From: CAVOGJ01 sp963695405
GTDB lineage: Bacteria > Planctomycetota > Planctomycetia > Pirellulales > Pirellulaceae
Length of the DNA stretch: 64,000 nucleotides
Assembly: GCA_963695405.1 (NCBI GenBank)
Contig: CAVOGJ010000012.1
Location: forward strand, 1 to 64,000
Reading direction: 5' to 3'
The number at the start of each line of letters is the position of its first letter. Positions within the stretch are counted from its first letter, which is position 1. Made by a program: the position numbers and the translations under genes. Below the pieces are notes generated by a model that saw only the letters and a program-made list of their open reading frames with translations, did no database searches and was not told where the DNA came from. Below, piece after piece: positions 17,295-25,921 of the stretch.

Positions 17295-18536
17295 CTTTAT
17301 CCTCCTGAAGTTCGCCAGACTTTTCGCCAGACTTGAATGGCAAGCGGAGAATTCCTCCCGATTAACCGAGTCGAGCCGTCGACTCGCGGGAAGCTTGTCC
17401 CCGGTCACCTTCTCCCAGCGTTCATTGATCAGTTCTTTTGCCGCCTGTTCCAGAAATTCCGGCGCGGCCCAGTCGTGCACATCGAAGTCTTTCTTGATGT
17501 AGCCGTGTTTGACCATAAAGTCCTTCCCGATTTCGACGGAAGCCAGGTTCTGAGCTGACAGGTTGGGCACCATGTCCATGTGCTTGATCCCCTGATAAGT
17601 ATCCTCGACGTCCAGATAGAACGTCTGCTTGTCAAGGATCGCCGCGGCGGCATGCTTGTGCTCGTTGGCCCAGCGACCGACTTTGATCATGCCTTTCATG
17701 AACGTGACGACCAGTTCCGGGTGTTGCTCAGCCATCTCTACCGTGCACGTGATGGCGGCCGGAATATTGGCAACCTGCAGGGTCCAGTCGGGATACCTGG
17801 ATAGATCTTCGATCGCTTTCAACTTGCCCGTCGCCTCCTGGATGTGCTGAAAAGGCTTGCTTTGCGTGTAAATCGCGTCGACCGTTCCCTCAAGCAGCGC
17901 CGTCTCCAGAGGGCGGAACGCCAGGTCATGTTTGTGGTCCCGCTTTAACCACAACTCAGAGGGATTTTCCATCGGGTCCAGCATCTCAGGTTTGTTGTAC
18001 CAGTCGTCGGCATAAGGAAATTCCACGATCTCTACATCGTCCATGGTCATGCCATTCATCCGCAGCATCAGCTCGATACCCTGGTGTTCCTGAATCCGCC
18101 ACCAGTCGTTTTTGATGGTGTTGAGGCTCTTCGAGAGGCCGATTTTTTTGCCTTTCAGTTCGTTCATCCGGTAGATGTCATCCCGGGCACGCACCAACAG
18201 GCAGCCACCTTCGTGTGGTGCGTGCGTCACGCCCAGGAGTTTGGTTCTGCGAATGTCCGCGTGAACGTGGACCGGCGGAAAAAGCCCGCCGAAGCGAATG
18301 AGATTGTCGAGGTTGTGGATGTAGTGCGGATACCAGTCGTTTTCGCGCCTCGATCGCAGGAACGCGTACTTCACGCCGATCTTCTTGAACTCTTCCCTTG
18401 TCCAACCCAGTTCCTGATCGACATTGCTGGCGGATACGAGTGGACAATTCGTGTAATACACCTCTTTCCAATCGAGCTTGACGGTACTTAGTTTTGTGTT
18501 CTCGAACGTGGTCGCTTTGACGTTGTTGGCCATCAT
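17295..18536 (-). CDS. DszB-like desulfinase / NMT1-type periplasmic-binding-fold protein
   Basis: Starts at the double ATG 18536 behind AAGGAGAAACGTC. There is no signal peptide, unlike a transporter-binding protein, and no permease or ATPase gene nearby. The sequence has YYTNCPLVSASN (Cys31), then H71 and R81 in a HYIHNLDNLIRFGG segment, TRLL.. -like RRTKLLGVTHAPHEGGCLLVR, ELKGKKIGLSKS, and a final DWAAPEFLEQAAK. DszB (2'-hydroxybiphenyl-2-sulfinate desulfinase) has the same order: SNCP with catalytic Cys27, His60 and Arg70 (also ten residues apart, followed by FGG), and a matching RQGFFVR / AGRRIGVS / DQWAAPEFL. This supports a C-S bond-cleaving enzyme, substrate unknown. About 400 residues. 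No in-frame stop separates it from the next gene (see the nitroreductase entry); its last ~25 residues are therefore uncertain. Confidence 0.75.
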
Positions 18537-18708
18537 GACGTTTCTCCTTTTTCCTAAGCACCGAATAGGCGGTGATCGGCGTTCCATCCGTGCCAAACCA
18601 GAGCTACTGCAGGAAACTGCGTACCCGCCGGATGGCGTATCGTGACAATCGTCCCATGGTAGGAGATATCAGCAGCGATTCATTGTTGCAAGTGACGAAA
18701 CGTGCTGC

Positions 18709-18752
18709 CATACGCAAAAGTACGAGTCGGCGCTTGCGCAATACGCAACGCA
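18709..18752 (-). promoter_or_regulatory. bipartite upstream motif, copy 2 (desulfinase operon)
   Basis: TACGCAAAAGTACGA, nine bases, TGCGCAATACGCAAC on the plus strand, about 175 bp upstream of the desulfinase-like start. It shares both half-sites and the nine-base spacing with copies 1 and 3. It also overlaps the first units of a 19-bp tandem repeat, which seems to have grown from its right half-site. Confidence 0.6.
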
Positions 18753-18849
18753 CAGAGCAATACGCAACGCACAGAGCAATACGCAACGCACAGAGCAATA
18801 CGCAACGCACAGAGCAATACGCAACGCACAGAGCAATGCGCAACGCACT
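18739..18849. repeat. 19-bp tandem repeat, five perfect copies and a partial sixth
   Basis: The unit CAATACGCAACGCACAGAG is repeated without change at 18739, 18758, 18777, 18796 and 18815, and the sixth copy (18834) diverges as CAATGCGCAACGCACT. The array occupies the intergenic space between the divergent desulfinase-like gene (minus) and the patatin gene (plus), and begins inside copy 2 of the bipartite motif. Confidence 0.95.
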
Positions 18850-19133
18850 GACTTTGAGTCGCTCTACCGAGATCTGCTCAAGACACCGATTCCATGGCCT
18901 ACGGGTCGGCCCCCTGGTGAAAGTGCGGTGTGCTGCTGTACAAGATAACGAGGAAGCCGGATTTCTATCGTGCGTGGAGCTGGCAATCGCAGGGAGGCAA
19001 TGTGTCCAGGTGACTTGCGATCTCCGGTGCTTTCTTCGCCGGGAGGCTCACCGCAATCCACAATTAACATCCGTGCGTCGTCAGAACAGCTGTCGAAGCC
19101 ATTTTCTCTGATTTTAGAGCGCCGCACAACCGC

Positions 19134-20975
19134 ATGATTTACGATCAAGATAGACTCTGCGTCGAATTGAGACGTTTGGAATGGGCCCGTCAACTTAAGG
19201 ACGAGGCCATTCAAGAAATTGCCTCAACTGCTGAGTTAATGGAACTTCAGGCTGGGCAAATCGTCGTCGAATTGGCCACGGAGGCTAAAGACATTTACTT
19301 TGTGATCAGCGGACGACTGGAAGGTATTGTGTTTGATCACTTTGGAAACGAGGTTCAACGCAATATAAGTTCGCGCGGGATGATGGTGGGACTCTTTGCG
19401 GCGTTGCTCCCCGAGCGATCGCTGCTCCAAGTCGAGGCGTTGGAGCCAACCATTGTCATGCGCCTCTCGTTGGACGAGCTGCTTCGGTTAACGGCCGAGC
19501 ATCGCGACTTCCAGCTTGCCATGTTCAGGGTCTCTGCCAACATGGTCAAACAACTAGTGATGGTTGGCCGCGACCTTCCTCAACCGCCTGTCGTCGGGGT
19601 GGTTCATCACTCACCGTCGAGTCGGCCTCTGACTAGGAAGTTGATGCGACGGCTGAGCGAGCTTGGCGAGTCCGTTTGTGTGGCTGGAGACGACGCGCGA
19701 TGGAAACCTGACGACGGAATCCCTTTTCGACTTATTTTGGAGGATGGGAAACTCCTTGGCACTGAACAGGCCAAGCATCAGCTCAAAGAATGGGCGGCTG
19801 TTGATCGTCTGTGGATCGATGTGAGCACGAACCTCACCGTCGGCGAGTTAACTCGACTGATCAAGTATGCAGATATCGTTCTGTGGTGCATACAACCCCA
19901 GGACGTCGCTGCCGCAGTACAAATGATAAGGGCGCTGGCGCAGTCGACGCGATTAAGCGAAAAGATTCGTATCGTATGGTGTTTGGAGCACGACGTGCCG
20001 GCGGCCCCCTATGCTCCAGAGCTTTACAAGTTAGCAGCTCGTGACTTCAAAACGTTCAGCGGCCAGCCCGGACCAAACCAAGGCAAGCTGTGCCAGCAAG
20101 GGGTCGAGCGGATTGTTCATCATTTGCGCGGCGTCCAAATTGGGATGGCGCTGGGGGGTGGCACCGCCCGCGGCATGGCGCATCTCGGCGTGCTCAAGGC
20201 GCTCGAAGAGCACGGGATCTACGTGGACATGCTGGCGGGAACCAGCGCCGGTGCGATGACTGGTACCGTCTACGCTTCGGGGATGGACCCGGATTATTGT
20301 ACGCAGTGCTTCAAAGAAGATCTGCGGCCATCATGGATCTTTCGCAAGCTTCCCGGCGGCGGCTATTGGTACTTACTGTTCAAGTATCGCTGCCATCGAT
20401 TTGATCCGATGCTGCGAAAGTACCTGCAGCACCTCCGCATGGAGCAGTTGGTGATCCCGATGATCACGATCGCGGTCGACCTCGTTGATGGGGTGCCCGT
20501 CTTGCGTGACACGGGCGACGCCACGCACAACATCCTGGAAAGCATCAATCTGCCACCGCTTTCGCTGCCGATCGTTCAATCCGATCAGGTCCTGGTGGAT
20601 GGCGGCCTGCTGAACAATGTTCCCGCCAATGTGTTGGTCGCCCAGGGATGCAATTTTGTGATCGCTTCGACCGTGACCGCCAGACTTGAAAAAGATTTCC
20701 TGGGGATTGGCAGCAAGCCGACGCGAGGCCGGCGGACATTCTTCCCGACGCTTCAAGTGATCATGCGGCAAAACATGATTCAGAGCCACAGCATGAATTC
20801 GGTCGGGATCCAGCCGGCCGACTTTGTCATCGCCCCTGACGTGACCTCGTTCGACATTTCCGAGTTCACGCGAGCCGACGAGATGGCGGTCATCGGCGAA
20901 CGCACCACGAACGAAACTGTGCAGCATCTCAAGCGCATGCTTTCACGGCTGGATGCGAAGCTCTTCAGCGAATAA
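19134..20975 (+). CDS. cyclic-nucleotide-domain patatin-like phospholipase
   Basis: 613 residues. An N-terminal cNMP-binding-like domain (~10-140: ELMELQAGQIVVELATEAKDIYFVISGRLEGIVFDHFGNEV) is followed by a linker of ~190 residues and a patatin/RssA-type hydrolase domain: GMALGGGTARGMAHLGVLKALEEHG (oxyanion loop, ~340), GTSAGAMTG (nucleophilic Ser, ~369) and the DGG catalytic Asp motif in VDGGLLNNVPANV (~490). The layout is that of neuropathy-target-esterase-like bacterial lysophospholipases, which hydrolyse membrane (lyso)phospholipids and may respond to cyclic nucleotides. Start ATG 19134 lacks a strong ribosome binding site. It is divergent from the desulfinase operon and is followed by a decayed kinase fragment. 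Confidence 0.85.
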   Translation: MIYDQDRLCVELRRLEWARQLKDEAIQEIASTAELMELQAGQIVVELATEAKDIYFVISGRLEGIVFDHFGNEVQRNISSRGMMVGLFAALLPERSLLQVEALEPTIVMRLSLDELLRLTAEHRDFQLAMFRVSANMVKQLVMVGRDLPQPPVVGVVHHSPSSRPLTRKLMRRLSELGESVCVAGDDARWKPDDGIPFRLILEDGKLLGTEQAKHQLKEWAAVDRLWIDVSTNLTVGELTRLIKYADIVLWCIQPQDVAAAVQMIRALAQSTRLSEKIRIVWCLEHDVPAAPYAPELYKLAARDFKTFSGQPGPNQGKLCQQGVERIVHHLRGVQIGMALGGGTARGMAHLGVLKALEEHGIYVDMLAGTSAGAMTGTVYASGMDPDYCTQCFKEDLRPSWIFRKLPGGGYWYLLFKYRCHRFDPMLRKYLQHLRMEQLVIPMITIAVDLVDGVPVLRDTGDATHNILESINLPPLSLPIVQSDQVLVDGGLLNNVPANVLVAQGCNFVIASTVTARLEKDFLGIGSKPTRGRRTFFPTLQVIMRQNMIQSHSMNSVGIQPADFVIAPDVTSFDISEFTRADEMAVIGERTTNETVQHLKRMLSRLDAKLFSE

Positions 20976-20984
20976 TAAGAACAC

Positions 20985-21240
20985 GCCACCGCGCGATGTG
21001 AGGAAGATGTTTGCCGGCTTGACATCGCGATGTATCAAACCGTGGGCGTGCGCCTCCGCCAGCGATCCGCAGACTTGCTTGAGAACAAAATGCGTGCGTG
21101 CTTCGGAGAGTGGGCCAAAACGCTTGACGAGATCGTCGAAATTCAAGCCGTCCAGGTACTCCATAGCATAGTACAAAATGCCGTCCGGGGTCCGGCCATA
21201 GTCATAGACAGCGATGGTGTTGGGATGTTCATAGGGACAT
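20985..21240 (-). pseudogene. internal fragment of a Ser/Thr protein kinase
   Basis: The minus strand encodes HPNTIAVYDYGRTPDGILYYAMEYLDG, then LKQVCGSLAEAHAHGLIHRDVKPANIFLTSRGGVF. That is the middle of a Hanks-type kinase: hinge region and the HRDVKPAN catalytic loop. The N-lobe Lys and the DFG and later motifs are missing; the frame runs out into the adjacent patatin gene end. It is a remnant, not a working kinase. Confidence 0.75.
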
Positions 21241-21502
21241 CGTTGTGCTTGCTGATTGACTGGACCAGGATGGAGGGGGTGCCTGGTGAATGTGGATGAT
21301 ACCTCAGCGAAAGGAATGACGGCCGTGATGTTAAGTGCGCTCCGGTGTACCGCTTGCGTCAAAGCGGCGGCCGCCAACGCCAAGTCACCCGCTTCCCCAG
21401 CCCAGCCAGGTCGGCGCGGGTGAGAACCTGCCCTGTAGGATCGCCATTGACAGGCGGTCGCACCGGCAACGACGACTTCGTACGGCTGCCAATTGTTCGA
21501 AA
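21241..21502. other. no supported gene
   Basis: Open frames here have unusual composition and match nothing I recognise. It is the decayed upstream part of the kinase remnant, or plain spacer. Confidence 0.45.
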
Positions 21503-23194
21503 TTACAAACTAATTGCGGTGTGTGACCGAGACAGCATGCCACCGGCAATATTGCGCGCTTGGAATCCGTTTTGCAGCAGGATGCGGGTCGCGTAGTAGG
21601 CCCGCTGGCCGGAGCGACAAATCACGAGAATCTCGCGGTCGCGCGGAAGTTCGTCCAGACGTGTGCGGAGTTCCGACAGCGGAATGTTGAGCGCGCCTGG
21701 TGCGGACTCGACTTCCAACTCGGGCGGATTTCGCACGTCAAGCAGGAAACCGTGGTCGACACCGTTCCAGTGGCAGAGCGGCATGTCGCCGCGGAGGATA
21801 TCGGCGGCGACCATTCCGGCAAAGTTGACCGGATCCTTGGCGCTGCCGAACGGGGGCGCATAACAGAGTTCGGATTCTTCCAGGTCGTAAATTGTGCACC
21901 CCATTTGGATCGCCATGGCAAACGAATCGATTCGTTTGGGCACGCCATCCTCGCCGAGCACCTGCGCCCCGAGTAGCCGTCCATCGGATTTGCGGAAGAG
22001 CACTTTGATGGCCAGCATTTTGGCGTTCGGGTAGTAGCCCGCGTGCGAGTTTGGATACAGGTAAATCTTCTCGAAATCTGTCTCGCCAAGCCGTCGGAGC
22101 GCCTTTTCACTGGGACCGGTCTGCGCAATCGCCGCTTCAAAGATCTGACAGATCGAAGTGCCTTGCGTGCCGCGGTAGCGTGAATCGCGCCCGGCAATCA
22201 CGTCCGCGGCGATCCGGCCCTGACGGTTGGCCGGCCCGGCGAGCGGGATGAGTGTTGGCTGGCCGGTCACAAAGTCTTTAACCTCGACGGCGTCGCCGAC
22301 GGCGAAGATGTCCGGATTGCTGGTACGCATTTGATCGTTCACACGGATTCCGCCGCGCTGGCCAAGCTCGATCCCGGCCATCTGCGCCAGCGCCGTCTCC
22401 GGGCGCACGCCAATCGCCAGGACCACGATGTCCGCGGGATGCGATTTTCCGGATTCCGTCTGGACTTCCAACGTCCCATCGGTCGCATGCTCGAACCCTG
22501 CCACGGCATCGTTGAGTTCCACGCGGACTCCATGCCTTTTGATGTAACCCTGCACCAGGTTCGCCATTTCTGGGTCCAAAGGAGGCATGACCTGATTCAG
22601 CTTTTCGATCAACGTCACCTCGAGTCCACGATGCACAAAGTTCTCAATCATCTCCAGGCCGATGAAACCGCCGCCTACAACCACCGCGCGTGGCGGTTTG
22701 GTCACCGTCTGGTAGCCCGTGTAATTATCCATCCCGGTCGGCACGGTCGGCTCGCGCTGCAGCCATTCACGCATGTGCCGGGCATCCGGTACGGTCCTGA
22801 CCGAGAAGATACCGGGAAGGTCAATGCCCGGAAGTGGTGGCCGGATGGGAGCGGCACCTGGCGACAGCACCAGCTTGTCATAATGCTCGGTTGTCACTTC
22901 ACCAGTAACGTGGTTCTTCAACTCCACGGTTTTGCTCTCCGTCGAGATGCCGATGACCTCGCAGCGCGTTCGGCAATCGATCGCGAATTGTTCGCGAAAG
23001 GTCTGTTCGGTCGCCACCAACAGGCTCGCTTCTTCTTCAATCACGCCACCGACATGGTAGGGTAGGCCGCAGTTTGCATAGGAGACATAGGGGCCTCGCT
23101 CGACCATCAAGATTTCGACACGCTCGTCCAACCGTCGCAATCGCGCGGCACAGGATGCCCCGCCGGCGACTCCACCCACGATAATAACCTTCAT
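21503..23194 (-). CDS. CoA-disulfide reductase with fused rhodanese domain
   Basis: 563 residues. The N-terminus has an FAD dinucleotide motif (VIIVGGVAGGASCAARL), the active Cys42 in YANCGLPYHVGG as in CoA-disulfide reductase/NADH oxidase-type enzymes, a second NAD(P) motif (AVVVGGGFIGLEMIENF), and FAVGDAVEV. From about residue 460 a rhodanese domain follows, with LDVRNPPELE and the CRSGQRAYYA catalytic loop near 535. Such CoADR-Rhd fusions reduce CoA disulfides or polysulfide/persulfide species with NAD(P)H. AAGGAGCAGGACAA precedes the ATG. It lies downstream of the 3-hydroxybutyrate dehydrogenase gene with a short gap, so may be the last gene of that operon; it adds to the sulfur-handling genes of this region. 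Confidence 0.9.
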   Translation of the reverse strand: MKVIIVGGVAGGASCAARLRRLDERVEILMVERGPYVSYANCGLPYHVGGVIEEEASLLVATEQTFREQFAIDCRTRCEVIGISTESKTVELKNHVTGEVTTEHYDKLVLSPGAAPIRPPLPGIDLPGIFSVRTVPDARHMREWLQREPTVPTGMDNYTGYQTVTKPPRAVVVGGGFIGLEMIENFVHRGLEVTLIEKLNQVMPPLDPEMANLVQGYIKRHGVRVELNDAVAGFEHATDGTLEVQTESGKSHPADIVVLAIGVRPETALAQMAGIELGQRGGIRVNDQMRTSNPDIFAVGDAVEVKDFVTGQPTLIPLAGPANRQGRIAADVIAGRDSRYRGTQGTSICQIFEAAIAQTGPSEKALRRLGETDFEKIYLYPNSHAGYYPNAKMLAIKVLFRKSDGRLLGAQVLGEDGVPKRIDSFAMAIQMGCTIYDLEESELCYAPPFGSAKDPVNFAGMVAADILRGDMPLCHWNGVDHGFLLDVRNPPELEVESAPGALNIPLSELRTRLDELPRDREILVICRSGQRAYYATRILLQNGFQARNIAGGMLSRSHTAISL

Positions 23195-23249
23195 TTGTCC
23201 TGCTCCTTGTCTGTCCTTCGAGAAGCGAAAGCGGGTGATCCACCCTTCG

Positions 23250-24032
23250 CTACTGCATGTACCAGCCGTGACTAACGATAAATGACTGCCCCGTCATGGC
23301 ATTGGACGGAAACGCGGCACAAAACAGCGTGGCCTCGGTGACGTCCTCCAACGTGGTGAATTCGCCGTCCACCGTCTCTTTGAGCATGACGTTTCTGATC
23401 ACCTCCTCCTCGGAGATGCCCAACTCCTTCGCCTGTTCGGGAATTTGTTTGTCGACCAGGGGAGTGCGAACAAAACCGGGGCAGATCACGTTGGCGCGCA
23501 CTCCATGCGCGGCTCCTTCCTTGGCGACGACTTTGCACAGCCCGATCAGCCCGTGCTTGGCAGTCACGTAAGGAGCCTTCAATAGCGAGGCCTCCTTCGA
23601 GTGGACCGAGCCGATGTAGACAATGCTGCCGCCTTGTCCACTCTCGTACATGGGAGCAAGGCAGGCTTTGGTCGTCAGGAAGGCGCCGTCGAGATGGATA
23701 GCCAGCATTTTTTTCCACTCGGCGAACGGGAATTCGTCGATCGGGTGCACGATCTGGATACCGGCGTTGCTGATGAGTACGTCCACGCCGCCAAACTCGG
23801 CGACCACCGCGGCTACCCCTTGATTGACCGCCTGCTCGTCGGCGACGTCCATCGCCAGGCCCATGGCGATGCCGCCGGCTGCGCGGATTTCCGCGGCCGT
23901 GGCCTCCGCGGTGTCTGGCTTGAGGTCGGCAATCGCCACCTTCGCCCCTTCGTCGGCGAAGCGAAAGGCGATGTGCTTGCCAATGCCACTGGCCGCCCCG
24001 GTGATAATCGCTGATTTGTCTTTGAGCCTCAT
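23250..24032 (-). CDS. 3-hydroxybutyrate dehydrogenase (short-chain dehydrogenase)
   Basis: 260 residues with the classic SDR cofactor motif TGAASGIG (residues 11-18), NAG, and the catalytic Ser/Tyr/Lys arrangement (GSVHSKEAS and YVTAKHG). The closing FCAAFPSNAMTGQSFIVSHGWYMQ tail with its W-x-M-Q end is typical of D-3-hydroxybutyrate dehydrogenases. It would oxidise 3-hydroxybutyrate to acetoacetate with NAD+. The start is 12 bp after the stop of the acetoacetate decarboxylase gene, in a patatin - decarboxylase - dehydrogenase series, so the three probably process 3-hydroxybutyrate from storage polymer. Other 3-hydroxyacyl substrates are possible. Confidence 0.85.
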   Translation of the reverse strand: MRLKDKSAIITGAASGIGKHIAFRFADEGAKVAIADLKPDTAEATAAEIRAAGGIAMGLAMDVADEQAVNQGVAAVVAEFGGVDVLISNAGIQIVHPIDEFPFAEWKKMLAIHLDGAFLTTKACLAPMYESGQGGSIVYIGSVHSKEASLLKAPYVTAKHGLIGLCKVVAKEGAAHGVRANVICPGFVRTPLVDKQIPEQAKELGISEEEVIRNVMLKETVDGEFTTLEDVTEATLFCAAFPSNAMTGQSFIVSHGWYMQ

Positions 24033-24044
24033 GGCAACCCCCGA

Positions 24045-24785
24045 TCAGGAAGTTAGATAATCGTGAACGACCGTACCCAGGTTAAGGGTCAGGTCCGAGA
24101 CAATGTGGACGCCCGAAAGCACATCCAGCACCGGTAGGGCGGCGACCGGTGCCAGCGCGTGATGAAACAATTCTAGCGCCGTAGGTCCCTGCCAGGCCCC
24201 TTTGACGGTGACGTCGGCGCACACGTAACGAACCAGCTCGCAGATCCGCGGCGTGCCGTCCACGTGCGGAATGATCTTCAGCAAGTAACTGGGAGCGGAT
24301 AACGAATTGCGAGTCTTGTCGAGGTCGATGCCCCGATGCTTATAACCCATGGTCGCCACGGCCACGGCCACCGGGCCGAACCTCAGGACACCGACGAGTG
24401 TGTCTTTTACCACCTGCAGACTTGGTGACGCGAGCTTCTTCGGAAAACCCCAGATTTCGCGGCCAGCGGCGATCGGCGGATCACAATCGAGGTACATCGC
24501 ATGGACATAGCTGCCCACCTCGCCACGGAAGCTAACGGGAATCACCTGGCCGCTTTCTGTGTAATCTCCAAAGCCCGTCGAGTCGGGCATGCGGATGAAC
24601 TCGTATTTGACAATCGGCTCGGTGAACTCCAGCGGCGCCGGAATGACAGCTCGCAGTGCCTCAGGGTCCGTGCGGTAGGTGATGATGAAGTACTCGCGGT
24701 TTACGAAACGATAAGGGCCACGGGGATAGGCGGGGCTCGTGAGCGGCATCGCAAAGGCTTGTTCTCTCACTTCCTCCTCAGTCAT
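24045..24785 (-). CDS. adc: acetoacetate decarboxylase
   Basis: 246 residues matching the acetoacetate decarboxylase fold. The Schiff-base lysine pair appears as EIWGFPKKLA (Lys116/117), preceded by a GEVGSYVHAMYLD strand and YEFIRMPDSTGFGDY, which contributes acidic residues near the active site. It would convert acetoacetate to acetone and CO2. GAGGAG lies 6 bp before the ATG, and the start is 10 bp after the patatin gene's stop, so the two are co-transcribed. Downstream is 3-hydroxybutyrate dehydrogenase. Confidence 0.9.
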   Translation of the reverse strand: MTEEEVREQAFAMPLTSPAYPRGPYRFVNREYFIITYRTDPEALRAVIPAPLEFTEPIVKYEFIRMPDSTGFGDYTESGQVIPVSFRGEVGSYVHAMYLDCDPPIAAGREIWGFPKKLASPSLQVVKDTLVGVLRFGPVAVAVATMGYKHRGIDLDKTRNSLSAPSYLLKIIPHVDGTPRICELVRYVCADVTVKGAWQGPTALELFHHALAPVAALPVLDVLSGVHIVSDLTLNLGTVVHDYLTS

Positions 24786-24795
24786 CTGCAGCTCC

Positions 24796-25917
24796 TCACG
24801 TGCCCGCCGGCGTTGCCGGCGGGAGGTTGTAAACGCGAACGCCCGGTACGTCGATCGTGGGATGAGTCCATTCGAAATTGGCGATCGAGCGGCGAATGTC
24901 CTCCAGCCCCTCGGCCCAGCGCTCGTTTACCGTGGCGCGAGAGAACTCGGCATCTTTCATCTGCCCTGCGTGCGGCCGGTGGGAATTGGTCAGGTAGGCA
25001 ATCGTCCATTCGCGGGCATCACAATGCGGAGCGATCAGTTGCACATCGGGATCGGCCTGGAGCTCAGGCGGTAGCTTGGCCAGCACGCGTCCCATCGCCG
25101 CACGAAGCTCGCCGAGTATTCGGACATGTTCGGTGTTGAAACGTTGCTTGCTGGCGAACTGGATGTCCTTGGCGCGCTCCATCACCTGGTCCAGGTCTTT
25201 CGGCAACTCACCATGGCCGGGAAAGAGATTGACCTGAACGATCAGCGCCGTGTTAAGTGGTTTTTCGTCCCAGACATAGTGCAGCGGCGAGTTGGACACG
25301 AGGCCGCCGTCCCAATAATCTTCACCCTCGATACTGACGGCCGGGAATCCCGGCGGCAGTGCACCGCTGGCTATCACGTGGTTCGGTTCGATACGCGTCT
25401 TGCGGTTATCAAAGTAGACGGAATCAGCTGTTCGCACGTTGACGGCCCCCAGCGATAGTCTTGTTTCACCTTGGTTGATCAAGTCAAAATCGACTAGTTC
25501 TTCGAGGGTCCGCTTGAGCGGCGACGTATCATAGAAACTCATCGCCGCCGGAGATCCAGCCGGAGCCAACAGCGGGGGCGGGATGCGTGGGACAAAGAAC
25601 CCTGAGATGCCAAACGTGGCGACGCTCCAGACGCTCAAGCGATCCAGAAACGGCCGGATTGGGTCGAGCAGAGCGGGCGGTGTCAGTGGTGCGTAAGACG
25701 AAACGCGGTCCCAGAACTCTCGCAACCGTTCCACGCGGCGCTCAGGCGGATTGCCGGCGAGAATCGCTGAGTTCACGGCTCCAATCGAGATGCCGACCAA
25801 CCAGTTGGGGGTCATGCCCGCCTCGGCCAGCCCTTCGTAAACGCCCGCCTGATACGCTCCTAACGCGCCGCCTCCTTGAAAGAGCAAAATCTCATGATCA
25901 AAGCGGCGACGTTTCAC
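24796..25917 (-). CDS. patatin-like hydrolase of the 3-hydroxybutyrate operon
   Basis: I start at the GTG 25917, which has GGAGGT six bases upstream; the longer frame to 25971 has no ribosome binding site. From there 373 residues carry the patatin signature: FQGGGALGAYQAGVYEGL (oxyanion loop), GISIGAV with the nucleophilic Ser44, and the Asp in YWDGGLVSNSPL. A DUF3734-like C-terminal region follows. Acting with the decarboxylase and dehydrogenase downstream, it may release 3-hydroxybutyrate or fatty acyl chains; patatin-type intracellular depolymerases of poly-3-hydroxybutyrate are known, but this is inference from context. A phospholipase role is the alternative. Confidence 0.8.
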   Translation of the reverse strand: MKRRRFDHEILLFQGGGALGAYQAGVYEGLAEAGMTPNWLVGISIGAVNSAILAGNPPERRVERLREFWDRVSSYAPLTPPALLDPIRPFLDRLSVWSVATFGISGFFVPRIPPPLLAPAGSPAAMSFYDTSPLKRTLEELVDFDLINQGETRLSLGAVNVRTADSVYFDNRKTRIEPNHVIASGALPPGFPAVSIEGEDYWDGGLVSNSPLHYVWDEKPLNTALIVQVNLFPGHGELPKDLDQVMERAKDIQFASKQRFNTEHVRILGELRAAMGRVLAKLPPELQADPDVQLIAPHCDAREWTIAYLTNSHRPHAGQMKDAEFSRATVNERWAEGLEDIRRSIANFEWTHPTIDVPGVRVYNLPPATPAGT

Positions 25918-25921
25918 TTTA

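Noticed and set aside
18739..18849. Possible CRISPR array
   Set aside because: Units are 19 bp and directly adjacent with no spacers, and no cas genes are near.
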